A stretch of DNA of 64,000 nt from positions 10,811,501-10,875,500 of the forward strand of contig CM076961.1 in NCBI GenBank assembly GCA_039566865.1, read 5' to 3'. The DNA is from Aurelia coerulea (Eukaryota > Cnidaria > Scyphozoa > Semaeostomeae > Ulmaridae). The notes beneath the pieces are model-generated. The model had not been told where the DNA came from and searched no databases. It was given only the letters and a program-made list of their open reading frames with translations. A program made the position numbers and the translations under genes. Shown one piece after another: positions 19,549 through 32,497 of this stretch; position 1 is the first letter of the stretch; each line of letters starts with the position of its first letter.

Positions 19549-22500
19549 ATCGATTTTTGTTTATGCTGTAGGGCTAAAACGAGACTAAAGAAAAGACTAT
19601 TGTCTATAGTAATATTTCCAAGGATGCTTGCTGCAGCATCGATATAGTGTTTTAAAAGAAATAACTGGCAGAACTTAAGTTTTAAAGAACGACGAATGCA
19701 ATACTTTTTATAATATAAATTATAGCTACTAAAGTACGTTAACACACACTTTTTGTGTTTATTATTTGTTTTCTTTGAGAAAATCAAGATTTAATTAATC
19801 GATGTTTGTTTATGCAGTAAAGCCAAAATTAGACTAAAGAAAACACTAATGTCTATAGTAATGTTTCAAACAATGGTTGCTGCAGCACTAATATAGTGCT
19901 ATAAAAGGAATTACTGGCAGTACTAAAGTATTAAAGAACGATGAGTGCAATACTCTTTATATTATGAATTATTGCTACTAAAGTACGTTAATCCACACTT
20001 TTTGTGTTTATATTTTGTTTTCTTTGAGAAAAAAAACATTTAACTTATCGATGTTTGTTTATGCAGTAAAGCCAAATTGAGACTAAAGAAAACTCTAATG
20101 TCTATGGTAATTTTTCAAACAATGGCTGCTTCAGCACTAATATAGTGCTATTAAAGGAATTACTGGCAGAATGAAAGTTTTAAAGAACGATGAGTGCAAT
20201 ACTTTTTATGATATAAATTGTAGCTACTGCAGTAAGTTAACGCACACTTTTTGTTTTTAACCATTTGTTTTCTTGGAGAAAATCAACATTTAATTAATCG
20301 ATGTTTGTTTATGCAGTAAAGCCAAAATGAGACTAAAGAAAACACTAATGTCTATAGTAATATTTCAAAGAATGGTTGCTGCAGCACTTATATAGTGATA
20401 TGAAAAAAGCTACTGGCAGAACTAGAGTTTTAAAGAACGATGAGTGCAATTCTCTTTATATTATGACTTATAGCTACTAAAGTACGTTAATCCACACTTT
20501 TTGTGTTTATATTTTGTTTTCTTTGAGAAAATAAACATTTAATTAATCAATGTTTGTTTATGCAGTAAAGCCAAAATGAGACTTAAGAAAACACTAATGT
20601 CTATATCAATGTTTCCAAGAATGGTTGCTGCAGCACTAATTTAGTGCTTTGAAAGAAATTACTGGCAGAACTTAAGATTTAATGAACGATGAGTGCAATT
20701 CTCTTTTTATCATGAATTATAGCTACTAAAGTACGTTAACTCACACTTTTTGTGTTTATATTTTGTTTTCTTTGAGAAAATAAACATTTAATTAATCGAT
20801 GTTTGTTTATGCAGTAAAGCCAAATTGAGACTAAAGAAAACTCTAATGTCTATGGTAATTTTTCAAACAATGGCTGCTTCAGCACTAATATAGTGCTATT
20901 AAAGGAATTACTGGCAGAATGAAAGTTTTAAAGAACGATGAGTGCAATACTTTTTATAATATAAATTGTAGCTACTGCAGTAAGTTAACGCACACTTTTT
21001 GTTTTTAGCATTTGTTTTCTTGGAGAAAATCAACATTTAATTAATCGATGTTTGTTTATGCAGTAAAGCCAAAATGAGACTAAAGAAAACACTAATGTCT
21101 ATAGTAATATTTCAAAGAATGGTTGCTGCAGCGCTTATATAGTGATATGAAAAAAGCTACTGGCAGAACTAGAGTTTTAAAGAACGATGAGTGCAATTCT
21201 CTTTATATTATGACTTATAGCTACTAAAGTACGTTAATCCACACTTTTTGTGTTTATATTTTGTTTTCTTTGAGAAAATAAACATTTAATTAATCAATGT
21301 TTGTTTATGCAGTAAAGCCAAAATGAGACTTAAGAAAACACTAATGTCTATATCAATGTTTCCAAGAATGGTTGCTGCAGCACTAATTTAGTGCTTTAAA
21401 AGAAATTACTGGCAGAACTTAAGATTTAAAGAACGATGAGTGCAATTCTCTTTTTATCATGAATTATAGCTACTAAAGTACGTTAACTCACACTTTTTGT
21501 GTTTATATTTTGTTTTCTTTGAGAAAATAAACATTTAATTAATCGATGTTTGTTTAGGCTGTATTTCTAAAACGAGGCTAAAGAAAAAACTAATGTCTAT
21601 AGTATTATTTCCAAGAATGGTTGCTGCAGCAGTAATATAGTGCTTTAAAAGAAATAACTGGCAGAACTAAAGTATTAAAGAACGATGAGTGCAATACTCT
21701 TTATATTATGAATTATAGTTACAAAAGTACGTTAATCCACACTTTTTGAGTTTATATTTTGTTTTCTTTGAGAAAATAAACATTTAATTAATCGATGTTT
21801 GTTTATGCAGTAAAGCCAAATTGAAATTAAAGAAAACACTAATGTCTATGGTAATGCTTCAAACAATGGTTGCTGCAGCACTAATATAGTGCTATAAAAG
21901 AAATTACTGGCAGAACTAAAGTTTTAAAGAACGATTAGTGCTATACTTTTTATAATATAAATTGTAGCTAATAAAGTACGTTAATCCACACTTTTTGTGT
22001 TTATATTTTGTTTTCTTTGAGAAAATCAACATTTAATTAATCGATGTTTGTTTATGCAGTAAAGCCAAAATGAGACTAAAGAAAACACTAATGTCTATAG
22101 TAATATTTCAAAGAATGGTTGCTGCAGCACTAATATAGTGATATGAAAAAAGCTACTGGCAGAACTAGAGTTTTAAAGAACGATGAGTGCAATTCTCTTT
22201 ATATTATGAATTATAGCTACTAAAGTACGTTAATCCACACTTTTTGTGTTTATATTTTGTTTTCTTTGAGAAAATAAACATTTAATTAATCAATGTTTGT
22301 TTATGCAGTAAAGCCAAAATGAGACTTAAGAAAACACTAATGTCTATATCAATGTTTCCAAGAATGGTTGCTGCAGCACTAATTTAGTGCTTTGAAAGAA
22401 ATTACTGGCAGAACTTAAGATTTAATGAACGATGAGTGCAATTCTCTTTTTATCATGAATTATAGCTACTAAAGTACGTTAACTCACACTTTTTGTGTTT

Positions 22501-24031
22501 ATATTTTGTTTTCTTTGAGAAAATAAACATTTAATTAATCGATGTTTGTTTATGCAGTAAAGCCAAATTGAGACTAAAGAAAACTCTAATGTCTATGGTA
22601 ATTTTTCAAACAATGGCTGCTTCAGCACTAATATAGTGCTATTAAAGGAATTACTGGCAGAATGAAAGTTTTAAAGAACGATGAGTGCAATACTTTTTAT
22701 AATATAAATTGTAGCTACTGCAGTAAGTTAACGCACACTTTTTGTTTTTAGCATTTGTTTTCTTGGAGAAAATCAACATTTAATTAATCGATGTTTGTTT
22801 ATGCAGTAAAGCCAAAATGAGACTAAAGAAAACACTAATGTCTATAGTAATATTTCAAAGAATGGTTGCTGCAGCGCTTATATAGTGATATGAAAAAAGC
22901 TACTGGCAGAACTAGAGTTTTAAAGAACGATGAGTGCAATTCTCTTTATATTATGACTTATAGCTACTAAAGTACGTTAATCCACACTTTTTGTGTTTAT
23001 ATTTTGTTTTCTTTGAGAAAATAAACATTTAATTAATCAATGTTTGTTTATGCAGTAAAGCCAAAATGAGACTTAAGAAAACACTAATGTCTATATCAAT
23101 GTTTCCAAGAATGGTTGCTGCAGCACTAATTTAGTGCTTTAAAAGAAATTACTGGCAGAACTTAAGATTTAAAGAACGATGAGTGCAATTCTCTTTTTAT
23201 CATGAATTATAGCTACTAAAGTACGTTAACTCACACTTTTTGTGTTTATATTTTGTTTTCTTTGAGAAAATAAACATTTAATTAATCGATGTTTGTTTAG
23301 GCTGTATTTCTAAAACGAGGCTAAAGAAAAAACTAATGTCTATAGTATTATTTCCAAGAATGGTTGCTGCAGCAGTAATATAGTGCTTTAAAAGAAATAA
23401 CTGGCAGAACTAAAGTATTAAAGAACGATGAGTGCAATACTCTTTATATTATGAATTATAGTTACAAAAGTACGTTAATCCACACTTTTTGAGTTTATAT
23501 TTTGTTTTCTTTGAGAAAATAAACATTTAATTAATCGATGTTTGTTTATGCAGTAAAGCCAAATTGAAATTAAAGAAAACACTAATGTCTATGGTAATGC
23601 TTCAAACAATGGTTGCTGCAGCACTAATATAGTGCTATAAAAGTAATTACTGGCAGAACTAAAGTTTTAAAGAACGATTAGTGCTATACTTTTTATAATA
23701 TAAATTGTAGCTAATAAAGTACGTTAATCCACACTTTTTGTGTTTATATTTTGTTTTCTTTGAGAAAATAAACATTTGATTAATCGATGTTTGTTTATGC
23801 AGTAAAGCCAAAATGAGACTTAAGAAAACACTAATGTCTATAGTAATATTTCCAAGAATAGTTGCTGCAGCACTAATATAGTGATATGAAAAAAGCTACT
23901 GGCAGAACTAGAGTTTTAAAGAACGATGAGTGCAATTCTCTTTATATTATAAATTATAGCTACTAAAGTACGTTAATCCACACTTTTTGTGTTTATATTT
24001 TGTTTTCTTTCCGAAAATAAACATTTAATTA
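19549..24031. repeat. 18-monomer higher-order repeat, copy 1 (4483 bp)
   Basis: It runs from one marker unit (ATCGATTTTTG with GCTGTAGGGCT) to the next. By eye the unit order is A B C D E C D E F G D E C D E F G H. A is the marker, C has GCTGCTTCAGC and GTAAGT, D has TATGACTTATAG, E starts ATCAATG, and F has TAGGCTGTATTTC. The seven-unit run D E C D E F G is duplicated in tandem. No gene is visible; the minus-strand open frame across unit A is treated as chance. Confidence 0.85.
20297..23782. repeat. Nested 7-monomer (1743 bp) tandem duplication
   Basis: 20297-22039 and 22040-23782 carry the same ordered unit types at a 1743 bp offset. Shared details include the GTGCTTTGAAAG unit, the GCAGCGCTTATATAG unit and the TTACAAAAGTACG unit. 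The duplication lies wholly inside the 18-unit repeat. Confidence 0.85.
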
Positions 24032-27000
24032 ATCGATTTTTGTTTATGCTGTAGGGCTAAAACGAGACTAAAGAAAAGACTATTGTCTATAGTAATATTT
24101 CCAAGGATGCTTGCTGCAGCATCGATATAGTGTTTTAAAAGAAATAACTGGCAGAACTTAAGTTTTAAAGAACGACGAATGCAATACTTTTTATAATATA
24201 AATTATAGCTACTAAAGTACATTAAGACACACTTTTTGTGTTTATTATTTGTTTTCTTTGAGAAAATCAAGATTTAATTAATCGATGTTTGTTTATGCAG
24301 TAAAGCCAAAATTAGACTAAAGAAAACACTAATGTCTATAGTAATGTTTCAAACAATGGTTGCTGCAGCACTAATATAGTGCTATAAAAGGAATTACTGG
24401 CAGTACTAAAGTTTTAAAGAACGATGAGTGCAATACTCTTTATATTATGAATAATTGCTACTAAAGTACGTTAATCCACACTTTTTGTGTTTATATTTTG
24501 TTTTCTTTGAGAAAAAAAACATTTAACTTATCGATGTTTGTTTATGCAGTAAAGCCAAATTGAGACTAAAGAAAACTCTAATGTCTATGGTAATTTTTCA
24601 AACAATGGCTGCTTCAGCACTAATATAGTGCTATTAAAGGAATTACTGGCAGAATGAAAGTTTTAAAGAACGATGAGTGCAATACTTTTTATAATATAAA
24701 TTGTAGCTACTGCAGTAAGTTAACGCACACTTTTTGTTTTTAGCATTTGTTTTCTTGGAGAAAATCAACATTTAATTAATCGATGTTTGTTTATGCAGTA
24801 AAGCCAAAATGAGACTAAAGAAAACACTAATGTCTATAGTAATATTTCAAAGAATGGTTGCTGCAGCACTTATATAGTGATATGAAAAAAGCTACTGGCA
24901 GAACTAGAGTTTTAAAGAACGATGAGTGCAATTCTCTTTATATTATGACTTATAGCTACTAAAGTACGTTAATCCACACTTTTTGTGTTTATATTTTGTT
25001 TTCTTTGAGAAAATCAACATTTAATTAATCGATGTTTGTTTATGCTGTAAGGCTAAAACGAGACTAAAGAAAAGACTAATGTCTATAGTAATATTTCCAA
25101 GGATGGTTGCTGCAGCATTGATATATTGTTTTAAAAGAAATAACTGGCAGAACTAAAGTTTTAAAGAACGATGAATGCAATACTTTTTATAATATAAATT
25201 GTAGCTATTAAAGTACGTTAACACACACTTTTTGTTTTTATTATTTGTTTTTTTTGAGAAAATCAACATCTAATTAATCGATGTTTGTTTATGCAGTAAA
25301 GCCAAAATTAGACTAAAGAAAACACTAATGTCTATAGTAATATTTCAAAGAATGGTTGCTGCAGCACTAATATAGTGATATGAAAAAAGCTACTGGCAGA
25401 ACTAGAGTTTTAAAGAACGATTAGTGCAATTCTTTTTAATTTATGAATTATAGCTACTAAAGTACGTTAATCCACACTTTTTGTGTTTATTATTTGTTTT
25501 CATTGAGAAAATCAACATTTAATTAATCGATGTTTGTTTATGCAGTAAAGCCGAAATTAGACTAAAGAAAACACTAATGTCTATAGTAATGTTTCAAACA
25601 ATGGTTGCTGCAGCACTAATATAGTGCTATAAAAGGAATTACTGGCAGTACTAAAGTTTTAAAGAACGATGAGTGCAATACTCTTTATATTATGAATTAT
25701 AGCTACTAAAGTACGTTAATCCACACTTTTTGTGTTTATATTTTGTTTTCTTTGAGAAAAAAAACATTTAACTTATCGATGTTTGTTTATGCAGTAAAGC
25801 CAAAATGAGACTAAAGAAAACACTAATGTCTATGGTAATCTTTCAAACAATGGCTGCTTCAGCACTAATATAGTGCTATTAAAGGAATTACTGGCAGAAT
25901 GAAAGTTTTAAAGAACGATGAGTGCAATACTCTTTATATTATGAATTATAGCTACTAAAGTACGTTAATCCACACTTTTTGTGTTTATTATTTGTTTTCT
26001 TTGAGAAAATCAACATTTAATTAATCGATGTTTGTTTATGCAGTAAAGCCAAAATTAGACTAAAGAAAACACTAATGTCTATAGTAATGTTTCAAACAAT
26101 GGTTGCTGCAGCACTAATATAGTGCTATAAAAGGAATTACTGGCAGTACTAAAGTATTAAAGAACGATGAGTGCAATACTCTTTATATTATGAATTATTG
26201 CTACTAAAGTACGTTAATCCACACTTTTTGTGTTTATATTTTGTTTTCTTTGAGAAAAAAAACATTTAACTTATCGATGTTTGTTTATGCAGTAAAGCCA
26301 AATTGAGACTAAAGAAAACTCTAATGTCTATGGTAATTTTTCAAACAATGGCTGCTTCAGCACTAATATAGTGCTATTAAAGGAATTACTGGCAGAATGA
26401 AAGTTTTAAAGAACGATGAGTGCAATACTTTTTATGATATAAATTGTAGCTACTGCAGTAAGTTAACGCACACTTTTTGTTTTTAGCATTTGTTTTCTTG
26501 GAGAAAATCAACATTTAATTAATCGATGTTTGTTTATGCAGTAAAGCCAAAATGAGACTAAAGAAAACACTAATGTCTATAGTAATATTTCAAAGAATGG
26601 TTGCTGCAGCACTTATATAGTGATATGAAAAAAGCTACTGGCAGAACTAGAGTTTTAAAGAACGATGAGTGCAATTCTCTTTATATTATGACTTATAGCT
26701 ACTAAAGTACGTTAATCCACACTTTTTGTGTTTATATTTTGTTTTCTTTGAGAAAATAAACATTTAATTAATCAATGTTTGTTTATGCAGTAAAGCCAAA
26801 ATGAGACTTAAGAAAACACTAATGTCTATATCAATGTTTCCAAGAATGGTTGCTGCAGCACTAATTTAGTGCTTTGAAAGAAATTACTGGCAGAACTTAA
26901 GATTTAATGAACGATGAGTGCAATTCTCTTTTTATCATGAATTATAGCTACTAAAGTACGTTAACTCACACTTTTTGTGTTTATATTTTGTTTTCTTTGA

Positions 27001-28513
27001 GAAAATAAACATTTAATTAATCGATGTTTGTTTATGCAGTAAAGCCAAATTGAGACTAAAGAAAACTCTAATGTCTATGGTAATTTTTCAAACAATGGCT
27101 GCTTCAGCACTAATATAGTGCTATTAAAGGAATTACTGGCAGAATGAAAGTTTTAAAGAACGATGAGTGCAATACTTTTTATAATATAAATTGTAGCTAC
27201 TGCAGTAAGTTAACGCACACTTTTTGTTTTTAGCATTTGTTTTCTTGGAGAAAATCAACATTTAATTAATCGATGTTTGTTTATGCAGTAAAGCCAAAAT
27301 GAGACTAAAGAAAACACTAATGTCTATAGTAATATTTCAAAGAATGGTTGCTGCAGCGCTTATATAGTGATATGAAAAAAGCTACTGGCAGAACTAGAGT
27401 TTTAAAGAACGATGAGTGCAATTCTCTTTATATTATGACTTATAGCTACTAAAGTACGTTAATCCACACTTTTTGTGTTTATATTTTGTTTTCTTTGAGA
27501 AAATAAACATTTAATTAATCAATGTTTGTTTATGCAGTAAAGCCAAAATGAGACTTAAGAAAACACTAATGTCTATATCAATGTTTCCAAGAATGGTTGC
27601 TGCAGCACTAATTTAGTGCTTTAAAAGAAATTACTGGCAGAACTTAAGATTTAAAGAACGATGAGTGCAATTCTCTTTTTATCATGAATTATAGCTACTA
27701 AAGTACGTTAACTCACACTTTTTGTGTTTATATTTTGTTTTCTTTGAGAAAATAAACATTTAATTAATCGATGTTTGTTTAGGCTGTATTTCTAAAACGA
27801 GGCTAAAGAAAAAACTAATGTCTATAGTATTATTTCCAAGAATGGTTGCTGCAGCAGTAATATAGTGCTTTAAAAGAAATAACTGGCAGAACTAAAGTAT
27901 TAAGGAACGATGAGTGCAATACTCTTTATATTATGAATTATAGTTACAAAAGTACGTTAATCCACACTTTTTGAGTTTATATTTTGTTTTCTTTGAGAAA
28001 ATAAACATTTAATTAATCGATGTTTGTTTATGCAGTAAAGCCAAATTGAAATTAAAGAAAACACTAATGTCTATGGTAATGCTTCAAACAATGGTTGCTG
28101 CAGCACTAATATAGTGCTATAAAAGTAATTACTGGCAGAACTAAAGTTTTAAAGAACGATTAGTGCTATACTTTTTATAATATAAATTGTAGCTAATAAA
28201 GTACGTTAATCCACACTTTTTGTGTTTATATTTTGTTTTCTTTGAGAAAATAAACATTTAATTAATCGATGTTTGTTTATGCAGTAAAGCCAAAATGAGA
28301 CTTAAGAAAACACTAATGTCTATAGTAATATTTCAAAGAATGGTTGCTGCAGCACTAATATAGTGATATGAAAAAAGCTACTGGCAGAACTAGAGTTTTA
28401 AAGAACGATGAGTGCAATTCTCTTTATATTATGAATTATAGCTACTAAAGTACGTTAATCCACACTTTTTGTGTTTATATTTTGTTTTCTTTCCGAAAAT
28501 AAACATTTAATTA
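24032..28513. repeat. 18-monomer higher-order repeat, copy 2 (4482 bp)
   Basis: Same start marker and same 18-unit length as copy 1, with the first four and last several units matching in type. The middle differs: it has a GCATTGATATATTG unit, a unit with TTCTTTTTAATTTATG, and repeated B and C units. Some units end in GTTTTCATTGAGAAAATCAAC (near 25500), a tail otherwise seen in the coding-type units, suggesting gene conversion. No gene is visible. Confidence 0.85.
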
Positions 28514-31252
28514 ATCGATTTTTGTTTATGCTGTAGGGCTAAAACGAGACTAAAGAAAAGACTATTGTCTATAGTAATATTTCCAAGGATGCTTGCTGCA
28601 GCATCGATATAGTGTTTTAAAAGAAATAACTGGCAGAACTTAAGTTTTAAAGAACGACGAATGCAATACTTTTTATAATATAAATTATAGCTACTAAAGT
28701 ACATTAAGACACACTTTTTGTGTTTATTATTTGTTTTCTTTGAGAAAATCAAGATTTAATTAATCGATGTTTGTTTATGCAGTAAAGCCAAAATTAGACT
28801 AAAGAAAACACTAATGTCTATAGTAATGTTTCAAACAATGGTTGCTGCAGCACTAATATAGTGCTATAAAAGGAATTACTGGCAGTACTAAAGTTTTAAA
28901 GAACGATGAGTGCAATACTCTTTATATTATGAATTATTGCTACTAAAGTACGTTAATCCACACTTTTTGTGTTTATATTTTGTTTTCTTTGAGAAAAAAA
29001 ACATTTAACTTATCGATGTTTGTTTATGCAGTAAAGCCAAATTGAGACTAAAGAAAACTCTAATGTCTATGGTAATTTTTCAAACAATGGCTGCTTCAGC
29101 ACTAATATAGTGCTATTAAAGGAATTACTGGCAGAATGAAAGTTTTAAAGAACGATGAGTGCAATACTTTTTATAATATAAATTGTAGCTACTGCAGTAA
29201 GTTAACGCACACTTTTTGTTTTTAGCATTTGTTTTCTTGGAGAAAATCAACATTTAATTAATCGATGTTTGTTTATGCAGTAAAGCCAAAATGAGACTAA
29301 AGAAAACACTAATGTCTATAGTAATATTTCAAAGAATGGTTGCTGCAGCACTTATATAGTGATATGAAAAAAGCTACTGGCAGAACTAGAGTTTTAAAGA
29401 ACGATGAGTGCAATTCTCTTTATATTATGACTTATAGCTACTAAAGTACGTTAATCCACACTTTTTGTGTTTATATTTTGTTTTCTTTGAGAAAATCAAC
29501 ATTTAATTAATCGATGTTTGTTTATGCTGTAAGGCTAAAACGAGACTAAAGAAAAGACTAATGTCTATAGTAATATTTCCAAGGATGGTTGCTGCAGCAT
29601 TGATATATTGTTTTAAAAGAAATAACTGGCAGAACTAAAGTTTTAAAGAACGATGAATGCAATACTTTTTATAATATAAATTGTAGCTATTAAAGTACGT
29701 TAACACACACTTTTTGTTTTTATTATTTGTTTTTTTTGAGAAAATCAACATCTAATTAATCGATGTTTGTTTATGCAGTAAAGCCAAAATTAGACTAAAG
29801 AAAACACTAATGTCTATAGTAATATTTCAAAGAATGGTTGCTGCAGCACTAATATAGTGATATGAAAAAAGCTACTGGCAGAACTAGAGTTTTAAAGAAC
29901 GATTAGTGCAATTCTTTTTAATTTATGAATTATAGCTACTAAAGTACGTTAATCCACACTTTTTGTGTTTATTATTTGTTTTCATTGAGAAAATCAACAT
30001 TTAATTAATCGATGTTTGTTTATGCAGTAAAGCCAAAATGAGACTAAAGAAAACACTAATGTCTATAGTAATGTTTCAAACAATGGTTGCTGCAGCACTA
30101 ATATAGTGCTATAAAAGGAATTACTGGCAGTACTAAAGTTTTAAAGAACGATGAGTGCAATACTCTTTATATTATGAATTATTGCTACTAAAGTACGTTA
30201 ATCCACACTTTTTGTGTTTATATTTTGTTTTCTTTGAGAAAAAAAACATTTAACTTATCGATGTTTGTTTATGCAGTAAAGCCAAATTGAGACTAAAGAA
30301 AACTCTAATGTCTATGGTAATTTTTCAAACAATGGCTGCTTCAGCACTAATATAGTGCTATTAAAGGAATTACTGGCAGAATGAAAGTTTTAAAGAACGA
30401 TGAGTGCAATACTCTTTATATTATGAATTATAGCTACTAAAGTACTTTAATCCACACTTTTTGTGTTTATATTTTGTTTTCTTTGAGAAAATAAACATTT
30501 AATTAATCAATGTTTGTTTATGCAGTAAAGCCAAAATGAGACTTAAGAAAACACTAATGTCTATATCAATGTTTCCAAGAATGGTTGCTGCAGCACTAAT
30601 TAAGTGCTTTAAAAGAAATTACTGGCAGAACTTAAGATTTAAAGAACGATGAGTGCAATTCTCTTTTTATCATGAATTATAGCTACTAAATTACGTTAAC
30701 TCACACTTTTTGTGTTTATATTTTGTTTTCTTTCAGAAAATAAACATTTAATTAATCGATGTTTGTTTATGCTGTAAGGCTAAAACGAGACTAAAGAAAA
30801 GACTAATGTCTATAGTAATATTTCCAAGGATGGTTGCTGCAGCATCGATATAGTGTTTTAAAAGAAATAACTGGCAGAACTAAAGTTTTAAAGAACGATG
30901 AATGCAATACTTTTTGTAATATAAAGTGTAGTTACTAAAGTACGTTAACCCATACTTTTTGTATTTATATTTTGTTTTCTTTGAGAAAATCAAGATTTAA
31001 TTAATCGATGTTTGTTTATGCAGTAAAGCCAAAATGAGACTAAAGAAAACACTAATGTCTATAGTAATATTTCAAAGAATGGTTGCTGCAGCACTAATAT
31101 AGTGATATGAAAAAAGCTACTGGCAGAACTAGAGTTTTAAAGAACGATGAGTGCAATTCTCTTTATATTATGAATTATAGCTACTAAAGTACGTTAATCC
31201 ACACTTTTTGTGTTTATATTTTGTTTTCTTTGAGAAAATCAACATTTAATTA
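28514..31252. repeat. Partial third higher-order repeat and transition
   Basis: The first six units (28514 to about 30009) match 24032 to about 25527 closely in order and detail. After about 30400 the array switches inside a unit to types with AAGTACTTTAATCC and ATCAATG, like those near 13120. No gene is visible. Confidence 0.82.
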
Positions 31253-32497
31253 ATCGATGTTTGTTTATGCAGTAAAGCCAAAATGAGACTAAAGAAAACA
31301 CTTATGTCTATGATAATGTTTCAAATGATGGTTGCTGCATCACTTATATAGTGCTATAAAAGTAATTACTGGCAGAACTAAAGTTTTAAAGAACGATGAG
31401 TGCAATACTCTTTATATTATGAATTATAGCTACTAAAGTACTTTAATCCACACTTTTTGTGTTTATATTTTGTTTTCTTTGAGAAAATAAACATTTAATT
31501 AATCAATGTTTGTTTATGCAGTAAAGCCAAAATGAGACTTAAGAAAACACTAATGTCTATATCAATGTTTCCAAGAATGGTTGCTGCAGCACTAATTAAG
31601 TGCTTTAAAAGAAATTACTGGCAGAACTTAAGATTTAAAGAACGATGAGTGCAATTATCTTTTTATCATGAATTATAGCTACTAAATTACGTTAACTCAC
31701 ACTTTTTGTGTTTATATTTTGTTTTCTTTCAGAAAATAAACATTTAATTAATCGATTTTTGTTTATGCTGTAGGGTTAAAACGAGACTAAAGAAAAGACT
31801 ATTTTCTATAGTAATATTTCCAAGGATGGTTGCTGCAGCATCGATATAGTGTTTTAAAAGAAATAACTGGCAGAACTTAAGATTTAAAGAACGATGAGTG
31901 CAATTCTCTTTTTATCATGAATTATAGCTACTAAAGTACGTTAACTCACACTTTTTGTGTTTATATTTTGTTTTCTTTGAGAAAATCAACATTTAATTAA
32001 TCGATGTTTGTTTATGCAGTAAAGCCAAAATTAGACTAAAGAAAACACTAATGTCTATAGTAATGTTTCAAACATTGGTTGCTGCAGCACTAATATAGTG
32101 CTATAAAAGGAATTACTGGCAGTACTAAAGTTTTAAAGAACGATGAGTGCAATACTCTTTATATTATGAATTATTGCTACTAAAGTACGTTAATCCACAC
32201 TTTTTGTGTTTATATTTTGTTTTCTTTGAGAAAATAAACATTTAATTAATCAATGTTTGTTTATGCAGTAAAGCAAAAATGAGACTGAAGAAAACACTAA
32301 TGTCTATGGTAATCTTTCAAACAATGGCTGCTTCAGCACTAATATAGTGCTATTAAAGGAATTACTGGCAGAATGAAAGTTTTAAAGAACGATGAGTGCA
32401 ATACTTTTTATAATATAAATTGTAGCTACTGCAGTAAGTTAACGCACACTTTTTGTTTTTAGCATTTGTTTTCTTGGAGAAAATCAACATTTAATTA
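31253..32497. repeat. Third copy of the 12-monomer block (start)
   Basis: It parallels 12955 onward. Offset is 18298 at the first unit and 18310 from the third unit on (13441/31751, 14188/32498). The 12-base difference is explained by the intact CTATGATAATGT-containing stretch here, which is deleted in the units at 12955 and 15931. The parallel continues into the next segment to about 33740. No gene is visible. Confidence 0.85.

Noticed and set aside
19542..19787. Minus-strand 81-codon frames at 19542, 24025, 28507, 37474, 39466 and 46685 as genes
   Set aside because: All lie in the same satellite subtype, five begin only with TTG, the composition is K/N/Y/L-rich as expected from A+T-rich DNA, and no other unit shows decay of this frame in a coding pattern.
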